Positions 44,893-53,779 of a stretch of 64,000 bases of DNA are shown here, piece after piece (the first letter of the stretch is position 1; each line of letters starts with the position of its first letter). Below the pieces are notes generated by a model. That model was not told the origin of the DNA. It did no database searches and saw only the letters and a program-made list of their open reading frames with translations. The translations under genes and the position numbers were made by a program. The stretch comes from Isoetes taiwanensis (lineage: Eukaryota; Streptophyta; Lycopodiopsida; Isoetales; Isoetaceae): contig JAJEKV010000132.1 of NCBI GenBank assembly GCA_021234155.1, forward strand, positions 1,054,001 through 1,118,000. Reading direction: 5' to 3'.

Positions 44893-46123
44893 AGAACTTG
44901 TTTTGCTTTAAGCGTTCTCTGAGTTTCCAATTGTTCTTTTCAGTTAATCTGAACTGTTGAGTTTAGTGAACTTTTGTCATTAATTATAAAAGCGCAAACA
45001 AAGGAATTTGAAGGTGCGAGAATCTATGATCGCACACTAACAAAATATGGTAACCATTTCGACAAATAGGAAAATATGAGATGGGTGGCTTTCGGGTTCA
45101 AAAGAAATAGAGTTCAAAAGAAATGAAAAAAAAAACACGTAATTCCACGAAGCAAAAGTTAGTGGCCTTGCAAGAATCTTTGCACAAAGCGAGGAGCTTA
45201 ATGAATTTTGGCCTCATATCAATTTAGGGACCTAATTTGGGATCCATATATTCTTTGTCACCAAAATCGGTCAAGATAAATATCGAGGAATCGAGAGCCA
45301 TTCCATTTTCCTCGACGGGTCAAAAATGGTCAATGCCCCGGCTGATTATGGTGAAATCTGTGGTGAAAAAGCTGTGGTGAAAAAATGTGGTGAAAGCGTG
45401 GTGAAGGCTGTGGTGATGCAAACGTTGTTTTTATATTTCAAATAATAAAAATACATATGGAAATCTACCATACCTGGTAGAATAGTTCATACTTCTTATG
45501 AAATGAAGTATGCAGAAAAATCCACTGGTAGCCTTTTACTGAAATTTTAGCTTTAATAATCCACAAGCGAATCAGCTTCCACAGGTGAACTCGACTATAA
45601 TATATGCTTCTAGGATGTCTGCTGTAATCTAAGAATGGATGCAACACATTGCAGCATGGAAAGCTAGAACCTACATTAGTTAGTGGTTTCCAAAAGGCAC
45701 AAATAAATGCCAGCACTTGCGTGATTTTAGCTTTTAGTTGATTTTAGCACCATGATTTTTCTTGGTGATTTCAGCACTATCATTTTTCTAATGCCACAGC
45801 CCTTTAAATTTACAGAACTTAAAAGATTTGTGAGCTTCGCTTGTGCAGATATCCAAATCCAAAAAACACTGTTGCAGGTAAGATTCATCCAAGGGGCCAA
45901 ATAGGCACCACCAGAGTTACAACACCATAGCACTGTGATTGCTCAGACTTCTAATAAGAAAAATAGAAACCTAGCTCCTGTATGTCAGGCGAAACACCTT
46001 TGCAAGCAGCATACGATGTGCCATGGCTAAAACAAAACACAGATTTACAAATGACAAATTAAGTAAAGCATTTGACTTACCTTCTTTTTACTGAACTACA
46101 GAGGCCTGTGAAAGTCAAGGCAG
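44893..46123. other. Spacer between the duplicated block and the copia element
   Basis: AT-rich. Contains a TGTGGTGAAA array at 45345-45415 resembling the GTGGTG arrays to the left. Minus-strand frames at 45465-45716 (83 codons) and 45727-45933 (68 codons) have no recognised motif. Confidence 0.45.
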
Positions 46124-46128
46124 AGAGT
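46124..46128 (+). repeat. Left target-site duplication of the copia element
   Basis: AGAGT directly precedes the 5' LTR; AGAGC (58015-58019) directly follows the 3' LTR. Four of five bases match, as expected for an old 5-bp copia duplication, and shows that both LTRs belong to one insertion. Confidence 0.65.
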
Positions 46129-46308
46129 TGTTAGAAGAAGGAAACCCTAATGTAACCCTAATGTGACGTGGCATGATGCCATGTCAGCTCATATGACTAC
46201 TTATAGTCATGACGTACTTTTATGCAAATTGCTTTTTGTGTTGCGGATGTTTTGTTAACTGATTGTGGACACCATGTCATATTTTCGTATAGTCTGTGTC
46301 TCCTAAAA
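46129..46308 (+). repeat. 5' LTR of the copia element (180 bp)
   Basis: Begins TGTTAGAAGAAGG and ends CTCCTAAAA directly before the primer site. The ends are partly inverted (TGTTAG/CTAAAA). Contains the GCATGATGCC palindrome and an 11-bp CCCTAATGTAA unit present once less than in the 3' LTR. Confidence 0.9.
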
Positions 46309-46321
46309 TGGTATCAGAGCC
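46309..46321 (+). promoter_or_regulatory. Primer-binding site of the copia element
   Basis: TGGTATCAGAGCC is the canonical initiator-Met tRNA complement of plant copia elements, abutting the 5' LTR. Confidence 0.95.
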
Positions 46322-46569
46322 ATGTTTACGGAAGATATGTTGAGAGGCGGGTCGAAGAAATTCTTGCTTGCCACTACGAATTTTGCTGAGTGCTTTTAGG
46401 ATCTGGAGCAGAATGTCCTTAGCTTCCTATTGATGTCAATCTTGATTGGATCTGGCGAGTTTTTCAGCAAGAACTGGCTAGTTTTTTGTTGGTGCAAGCT
46501 GGTGACAGATTTCTTGTTACAGTTTCTTCTTAAATCACAGTCAAATTTAGTATTTCTTATCTCAAAGTC

Positions 46570-47190
46570 ATGGGAGGACCTGATCCGTGGAAAATTACTC
46601 AGAATCCAATACTGGATGGTTCCAATTACGTCTCCTGGAGTGAATTTTTTGAGATTTATCTAGGTCTCCTCAAGTCAAAGAAGGTCTTGAAGCCAGGATG
46701 GGATCCAGATACAAATCCTGATGAAGATGAAGAAGCTTTGGATCATTTGAAATCTTTGGTTGATTCTGAGATTAGATTGCAACTCAAGGAGTGCAAAACT
46801 TTTATGGAAGCTTGGAAATATCTTAAATCTTCCTGTGTAGTTACTGGTCTTGCAAAACAGTCTCTCATCAAGCAGGAAATGGAGCAATTGAAGCTGGCAA
46901 CATGTGACAATGTGCAAGCCTACTTGTCTAAACTAAAATTCCTGAAGCAACAACTCATTGGAGCAGGAGGATTGATGAACAAGATATGATAATTTTGATC
47001 TTCAGGGGTGTGGGGGACAGATTTCAAAACATTATTGGCTCAATTAAGACATGCTCACAAAAGGGAGTTCAATTTACATTTACAGAAGTTCAAGAAGAAT
47101 TGGAAGACATTAATAAGGTGCAGCAAGCTCAACTTCAGTTAGCTCAGGTAAATTTAGCTGTGGCAGATGCTACTAAACTTAAGCAAACAT
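46570..47190 (+). pseudogene. copia gag, first copy
   Basis: Structural capsid protein. From Met at 46570, 139 codons are open, with Leu-Asp-Gly-Ser-Asn-Tyr-Val-Ser-Trp-Ser near the start and Trp-Lys-Tyr-Leu-Lys-Ser further on, typical of copia gag (UBN2 type). At about 46975 the frame changes to Asp-Glu-Gln-Asp-Met-Ile-Ile-Leu and continues to 47190, where TAA interrupts. The frameshift site is identical in the second copy (53870-53900), so it is inherited; the TAA is not (the second copy has GAA). Confidence 0.85.
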
Positions 47191-47227
47191 AAAGATACAA
47201 ACATCCAGATAAGCCAGTTAAGGATCG

Positions 47228-47300
47228 ATCTAATATTACCTACTTTGCTTGTGGCAAGAAGGGGCACTTCAGAAATAGATGTCCACAGTTCAAGCAGTGG
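47228..47300 (+). pseudogene. copia zinc knuckle with first Cys replaced by Tyr
   Basis: Reads Tyr-Phe-Ala-Cys-Gly-Lys-Lys-Gly-His-Phe-Arg-Asn-Arg-Cys. The CX2CX4HX4C knuckle is intact except that the first Cys is Tyr. The second copy (about 54137-54182) also has Tyr, so the change is ancestral. Gag would bind RNA poorly if this is real. Confidence 0.8.
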
Positions 47301-47639
47301 TTAGAATCTACAAGAACAGGGACTTGTACGTCTACTTCCACTTCCACTCCCACACCAACACACCATGCATTCTTTGGGTCAGCAGTGTTGTCACCTTTGT
47401 TTTCTCATGAATATCTTGGTATGGCCATTACTGGTAATTTGGAGGACTTATCTTTGCCATATGACACTCAAATCATTCCTGACATTGAGCATGTTTTTTA
47501 GAAAACATTTGAGGTGAGCATTCATCTTGATTTGACTGCTACTACTGCTGCTCATGATGATGAGCAATTTCTTAGTCATGCTCCAGAACTTCCATTGATC
47601 TTTGGAACTTTAAATCTCAATGTTGCAACCCATAGTGCC

Positions 47640-47910
47640 TTCACCATTTCTTATGCTAGATTCAGGAGCATCTAAGCATCTTATAGGAGATGAAAGTCTC
47701 TTGCTTAATCCTCAGATTGATCAGTCAGTTCAAGTTACTGTTGGCAATAGAAATTCATGTCAACCTTATAGCAAAGGGAACTTCATTTAAAGTCTAATGA
47801 TGGTGTTATTATTGAAGTTCCAGATGTCACTTATCTTCCTACTCTTCTCACGAATTTGCTTTCTGTTTCTCAATTTGATCTTCAAGGAATGACCATTATT
47901 TTTGGCAATA
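47640..47910 (+). pseudogene. copia protease, first copy
   Basis: The catalytic Asp-Ser-Gly-Ala-Ser box is at 47659-47673 (Met-Leu-Asp-Ser-Gly-Ala-Ser-Lys-His-Leu), the standard copia protease motif. Downstream are Val-Thr-Val-Gly-Asn and Leu-Leu-Ser-Val-Ser-Gln. In the second copy the same box is damaged at 54556-54575 (TTCAGGAGCA reads TTGAGGGGGAGCA). Confidence 0.85.
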
Positions 47911-47911
47911 A

Positions 47912-48215
47912 GAATAGAATAGAATAGAATATGATTTTATCGTCCACGGAGACCAACTGGCCTATGGGACCCAAGTACAAAGAGAGAGCAGCAGGCGTAT
48001 TACTACCAGGATTAAAAAACCCCCGCCCCGAAGGGTTTTCGGGGGAAAAACCTTAGTAGCAATAAGGATGCTGACATACTGCACAGTTATATACATAATC
48101 ACAAGTACAGCTGAGGTTAATGTCGGACAGGGGGGCATAACTGAGTCCGCGTATCTATTACCTCCCGGAGGTACGATCCCAACAAGCCTACAGAGGCCAT
48201 GCTCAGTAGTACAGA
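47912..48215 (-). mobile_element. LINE/SINE-like insertion with (ATTCT)n tail
   Basis: About 300 bp present in the first copia copy and absent from the second (54810-54830). Read on the minus strand it ends GTGGACGATAAAATCATATT followed by an ATTCT repeat, the form of a non-LTR retrotransposon 3' end. It is 5'-truncated or SINE-sized. It includes a GC-rich hairpin at 48017-48052. The family is not recognised. Confidence 0.5.
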
Positions 48216-48349
48216 GAGTTTACATCACCATGAAGAGTCCTTTTGAACTTTTATCTCCTGCTCAACTTGGGATTCTTTTGACTGGCCACTTGAATAAAGC
48301 AGGGTTATATACTATGGATGCTCAGCCACTGTCATATGCCACTAGTGTC

Positions 48350-49610
48350 ATTGTTACTGATATGACTGCAGAGAGTTTATGGCATGCACGATTTGCTCAC
48401 ATGGGTGGTCAAGCCATTGGTGAGTTGACTCGGTTGGCTATGGTTGAAGGACTGCCAAATTTAGCATCCAAGTATATTGAATGTGAAGCTTGTCATCTTG
48501 TCATCTTGCCAAGCAACCTCAAACACAGTGTCCGGATCATGCACAAGACAGGGCTGAAAAACCATTAGAAATTGTTCACTTTGATCTCTGTTATATGCCT
48601 GTCATATCATATGGAAGAGCAGCATATTTTTTCATTGTTGTAGATGATTTTTCAAGATTCACTTGGGTCTTTCTATTGAAAACTAAAAATCAGGTATTTT
48701 TTTATTTCAAAGATTTTGTTATTTTCATTCAACAGCATATGGACAGCAAAATTAAAGAGCTCCAGACAGATAATGACACTGAGTACGTGAATGGGGAATT
48801 TGATGTTTTTTGTCAAGCTAATGGCATTCATAGGCAATTGATTGTGCCCTTTGCTCATTCGCAAAATGGAGTAGCTGAGCGAAAACATAGATCTCTACAG
48901 AATTTGGTTCGGTCGATGCTCACATATAAACATTTGAATCTAAAATTTTGGGGAGAAGCACTTCATGCCGCAGTTTACATAGCAAACAGGGCACCCACCA
49001 AGGCACTACCAAACATGACACCTTTTGAGGAATTTTATGCTAAGAAACCACGTGTAGATCATCTTCGCATTTTTGACTATTTTGCCTATGCCACTATACC
49101 TATGGAAAAACTCAAAAAGGCTGGAAAACTATCTGACAGGGCCATTATATGTATTTTTGTGGGATATATTTTTTGATCCTAAAAACAAGCAAGTCTTTGT
49201 TTCCAGAAGTGTACAATTTATTGAGGATGCTGAATACAAGGAAGATAAGGCTGATCCGTCTTCATTTCAACTTGAGTTGCTGCATCATCTTTTTGAATAT
49301 GCCAATTCAAGACTCCTGACATCAGTGACATCAGCTAATGTTGTTGATGTACCCTCATTGTCTGCTGCTCATGAAAAGAATTCAGCATCCGACAGTCAAC
49401 CTCTTGCTGTTGACTCTCATGATAATCCCACACATTTGCTAATTCCAGAAGATGATCACCATGGCATTCCATTTGTAGGCCAGGGAGTTTCCTCTCCTCT
49501 ATATGAGAGCGATTTCTCCTCAAACTATTCCTGCTATTCCAGATCCTATGACATCTCCAAGAAGATCTAGGAGATCGGCTGGCTTACCACCAGAGAATGT
49601 TACATGTAAT
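48350..49610 (+). pseudogene. copia integrase, first copy
   Basis: Pre-integrase zinc domain at 48370-48500 (Trp-His-Ala-Arg-Phe ... Cys-Glu-Ala-Cys-His). Catalytic core: His-Phe-Asp-Leu (first Asp, about 48578), Gln-Thr-Asp-Asn-Asp-Thr-Glu-Tyr (second Asp, about 48765), Asn-Gly-Val-Ala-Glu-Arg-Lys-His (Glu, about 48868). The frame 48490-49176 is open for 228 codons, the longest in the window. A short deletion near 49166 removes residues kept in the second copy near 55770-55795. The copy then ends at the internal junction (~49611). Confidence 0.9.
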
Positions 49611-49931
49611 TTCGCTCATCAAGCAGGAAAAAGCACCGTTTCATTAAATTTGGAAATTTAGTGATTCCAATTTTGCTCGAAAATATTTTTTTCGTAAATT
49701 TTTGTTACATTTCGTGCCTAAAATTGCGCTATTTGGGGAAAAAATAGCAGAAAATAGCTTAAAAAATAATGCAAATGGCGCTACCAACCAATTATTTTAC
49801 CAAGAATGTGGTGCCATCAGGTGCAAAACAAACAATATAATGATAAATAGCATTTTAATAGCTCAACCTTATTAAGCTTAGAAGTAAAAATTCGCTCTAT
49901 TTAAATAACTGCCAAAATAAATTCAAGCAAA

Positions 49932-50294
49932 ATGGTGCAATTTGATTATCATCATGAACCAAATATACAAAGAATCCTAAGATTTTATAAATATCTGGCA
50001 CAAGATTTAGGCCTAAAATGGTCTAGTTCTCTATCTAGCTATCTTACGTGGGTCATTTTTATTACCAGTGCAAGCCCTATAGTGTTGCCAAAAATACCAG
50101 GGTTAATTAAGAAACTTAAAAATTATATTCTTAACCCTAGAATCTCTTCAACCCTAACCCTAGAATCTGTTCAGCGACTTTTAGGGTGCTCTCTGGCACC
50201 GCCGCCAAGTGTCCCCAAAAAATCGAAGCTCAGAAATCCAAGATGGCCAATCCAAGCTCTTGGTAGCGACTCTCTGTATGGGAATGGAGTTTAG
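49932..50294 (+). CDS. 120-codon ORF inside the TIR element
   Basis: Open from Met to TAG. The middle (about residues 30-55) is hydrophobic and could be a membrane segment, followed by a Pro/Lys-rich part. It has a distant feel of the plant membrane-protein family DUF3537, but I cannot verify this. It could be a fragment of a captured host gene; no transposase motif is seen. Confidence 0.25.
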   Translation: MVQFDYHHEPNIQRILRFYKYLAQDLGLKWSSSLSSYLTWVIFITSASPIVLPKIPGLIKKLKNYILNPRISSTLTLESVQRLLGCSLAPPPSVPKKSKLRNPRWPIQALGSDSLYGNGV

Positions 50295-50681
50295 TAAACC
50301 TGGAGCTTCGCCAAGAAATCCAAGGTGACGGCTGCCTTAGGAGGCTTGATGATCCGAGCTTTGCAACTTCTTTTAGCAATCCAAGTCTGCAAGAGTCATG
50401 GCATTCGGTAATATCGAGACCGTAAAACTACGTAATACCATGGAATATAAAGGCATTGGCTGTGCAGATCATTCTAAACCCTTTCTTTTTCTTCCTGGAA
50501 TGTGCTGGAAATCAAGATTATCACGAAAATTATTCTAAGGCTCGCTCTTCGCGACCCTAGATGGCATTGTACAAGCGTAGCTTGAATGAATCTTTTGCAG
50601 ATCGTTCTATTTCCGAAGCATGTCTTGGACTTTGGTAAGTAAAATGTAATTTGGAATTTTGCAAATGCATCCTGTTAGGCT

Positions 50682-50939
50682 ATGGCAAAAGGATTCAATG
50701 CATGTTTGTCTTGGCATTTTTCTAGCGGTAGCTATGGAAATCCGTTTGAGGCATTAAGTAAGCGCTATCGGTTGTGTTTTGATGCATCAAAGCATGCAGA
50801 GGCTTACGTACTACATCGACCATGCCTTCTCGAAATTCTTCCTTGCTTGCGGGTGTTGAATCGAGTGTGTGTTGCCCAGTGGCTCAAAGAACTTGTTCCT
50901 GAAGGTTTTTATGCTCAAGTTATTTTTGAAAGCTCTTGA
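50682..50939 (+). CDS. 85-codon ORF inside the TIR element
   Basis: Open from Met to TGA, with His-Ala-Glu-Ala-Tyr-Val-Leu-His-Arg-Pro and a Leu/Cys-rich middle. No family is recognised. Probably an eroded exon or a chance frame. Confidence 0.2.
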   Translation: MAKGFNACLSWHFSSGSYGNPFEALSKRYRLCFDASKHAEAYVLHRPCLLEILPCLRVLNRVCVAQWLKELVPEGFYAQVIFESS

Positions 50940-51084
50940 AATCATCTTACCTAAATCTAAGCAGAAAACCGGGAGAGGCGTTGGCGTGTTTTGCAGCAGA
51001 TACAAAGAGTTGATGTGAATATAATCCATTTAGCCAAGAAATCTTTTGCTTCTAAAATATTTGCACCTCAAGTGGAGCAGTTGC

Positions 51085-51480
51085 TCTATTAGTTAAATAG
51101 CGCAGTGGCGCCATTTAACAAATGGCACAGTGGCGCCATTTCAATCAACTGAAGCATTAATGGCCACCATTGTCTCCCTTTATGTTAAATAGTGCAGTGG
51201 CCCCATTTAGCAATCAAATGGGGCATTAATGGTCACCCCTTGTCTCCCTTTATGTTCAATTTGCGCAATGGCGCCATTTAACAAATGGCGCAGTCGCTCC
51301 ATTTCAATCAAATGGGGCATTAATGGCCACCATTGTCTCCCTTTATGTTAAATGGCGCAGTGGCACCATTTAACAATCAATGGGACATTAATGGCCACCC
51401 TTGTCTCCTTTTATGTTCAAATTGCGCAATGGCGCCATTTCATGCAAATGGAGTCATAATGGCCATCTTCATTACCCATT
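51085..51480 (+). repeat. Minisatellite (GCGCAGTGGCGCCATTTAAC) in the TIR element
   Basis: Alternating units of about 95 and 72 bp built from GCAGTGGCGCCATTT, AAATGGGGCATTAATGGCCA and TTGTCTCCCTTTATGTT, giving a higher-order period near 165 bp for about 2.3 periods. GGCGCC and AAATGG/CCATTT make each unit palindromic. Related words recur at 52855-53045. Confidence 0.85.
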
Positions 51481-53599
51481 ACATTAAAAGACCATTCTAT
51501 GAATAGAATAGAACATGAAAACTGCTTACCTTAAAAAAACAAAATCTATGTTCTAAAGCAACTATATACATATTATATACCAATATAAAATCAAGACAAT
51601 CAATACATACCATTTCTTCACAAGTGTTTGCAATCGAGTTGTTTATCTTGCTCCTATTCGTAAAGCTAAACATGTAGAATGCCACTCAATTGTATGAGCT
51701 GCTCTTTGCATCATCAAATGACACTTGACAATACTTGCTATCCACAATTACTAATAGAGAGGTGACCCTAGAGGAGCACATGAGAAGAGGAAATGCTAGA
51801 TGTGCCTCTAGAAGAGCATATGAGAAGAAGAGAATGAGAAGAGGAGATATTGGATTTGGAGGTCTTTGGGCGAGGAGGCAATAAATGATGATGGTATGGC
51901 AATAAAAGGATATGACGATGGAGGAGGAGAAGAGCACCAAAAGATTGGTGGGAGGAGAGCTACAATCTTTGTAGAATGAAGTGCATATGGTCTTTGCAAT
52001 ATGAAGCGCTTGTGGTGGAGGTATGTAGGGCACCTTTGGACGAGGGGAGGCGGTGGAGGACAAGTATTCATGGCGAAGGATATGGCGGTGGAGGAGGGAG
52101 CAAATGTTGGAATAGAAATGGTAGAATATTTTTGAAACTAGAGGGTTTGGAGGAATATAATATTCAAAATTTTCAATTCCCCAAATCCGCCGATCACATT
52201 TTAAAAGTTGTATTCAAATTATAAATTCCCCAAATCCCGCTTGATCAATTTAAAATTTGAATTCCCTCTAAAATCCCTAGTTCGAAATTCAAACAGTCCC
52301 CATGTAATGCCATTTAGAAAGGAGGTTATTTTGCTCCCATCTAGGGCTTGCTCCTACGACACACCATGCGAATGCAATTCATTTAAGCGGGTATGCACAT
52401 CATATGCTAAAGCGCCTATGTGGGTATCAATCTTGCTTTAGTTTATGCTTTTCTATATGGAGCTAATTAGATGCTTGTAGATCTTGGGTTTTTTTTTTTC
52501 TTTGTTGATCGAAGGTATTAGCTGCATTGGCATGGACAAATCGGCTCTGCATCTTCTCTACATTCCCATATTACTCTTTGTAAATTTGAGGATAAATCAA
52601 CTCAAGCCTCTTCTCTACATTACTATTTACGAGGGTTAGTCTTTGTAAATTTTGATTGAATATTGATATGCAAATTTTAAATGGATAGATACATATCAAT
52701 GGTAATAGAATGCCATAAATTTTAATGAGACATTTATAGTAGTGTACAATAAATTGATGGCTTGAATGTAATAAAATAGATAAAAATCACGCCCTATTTG
52801 AGTCAAATGTAATGCAAAAATGGAGATGACATATGGTCTCGTCGGCTCCATTTAATCTAATATAGATCCATGAAGCCATTTAAATGGTGACATATTATGT
52901 GGCACCATTTTTTGTATATGGACATTCCATTTCTTGCATTTTGATTTCGGATGAGGCATCACACCATTTAAATGGCCCAATGGCCCCATTTCACTCAAAT
53001 GGAGCCTATGACTCGTAAGTGGAACCCATTTCACTCAAGTAAATGCTTAGATTTGGCATGTAAATTGATTTTCCTCTCTCTTTTTAACCATGCGGGATGT
53101 CTTCCACCATCACCTACTTTTTGCTAAAACAAAGTGGGTGATGTCTAGCGATCAATGATACCACATCCTTGCAAGAAGCATTGACAATACACCAAAAATA
53201 AGTATGTGTTTTTCACGCCCCTCTTGACGGGGATGATGGTATTGATGAAATCCAAGTTGGCCGGGATAGTTGTTTTATGCATAATGATATTGATGCATTA
53301 TCTCGAAAATGTTGCAATCTTAATGAGCGCATTGGGTCAAAGGATGTGCAATGCAGATAATGTGATTCCATATTTGGCGAATAAAGGTTCTAGGTAGACA
53401 TGTGGAAAGACACAACATCAACCAAAGGTTCTCCTAGATTATAAGTTCATATTTATGTATCGTATGTCTCTTATCTTAAATTAGTTGTATGTATCAAATG
53501 TATTCTTATATTAGTTGTGTATAATAAAATGCATTACATATCATGTTAGAGTAGGTATGATACATGTCTAATGTGTTCATGTATATATGTGTGTGTTTA

Positions 53600-53720
53600 A
53601 TATAAGGTATACATAACATAACCCTACAACATGCATAACCCTACAACATGTATATATAACCCTCTGTAATACGCATAACCCTACTATAAGTATAGAGGTA
53701 TACATAACCCTCTGAGGTAG
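53600..53720 (+). repeat. Short tandem repeat (CATAACCCTACAACATG)
   Basis: Four to five degenerate units with ATAACCCT cores, close to the right end of the TIR element. It looks like a telomere repeat but is not one. Confidence 0.7.
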
Positions 53721-53779
53721 ACTATATTAAAATTATTCCAACTTAACTTGTATATTCCATATTTAATGAAACTCTGCTT

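Larger units (their letters stand above)
49631..53779. mobile_element. 4149-bp TIR element with 4-bp target duplication
   Basis: The left end AAGCACCGTTTCATTAAAT and right end (inward) AAGCAGAGTTTCATTAAAT match at 17 of 19 bases. GAAA flanks both ends (49627-49630, 53780-53783), and the empty gag site AAGCAGGAAATGGAGC is seen intact at 46872-46886. This proves an insertion. No transposase is recognised; the longest plus frame is 120 codons. A 4-bp duplication and this terminus fit no common plant superfamily I can name with confidence. Confidence 0.85.

Noticed and set aside
48017-48052. Bacterial-style terminator hairpin
   Set aside because: GC-rich stem with T/A runs, but it lies in a LINE/SINE-like insertion within a plant retrotransposon; there is no bacterial gene context.
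53600-53720. Telomere-like CCCTA repeats (also 46145-46160, 57840-57870)
   Set aside because: Units are ATAACCCTACAACATG and CCCTAATGTAA, not the plant CCCTAAA array, and sit inside transposable elements.
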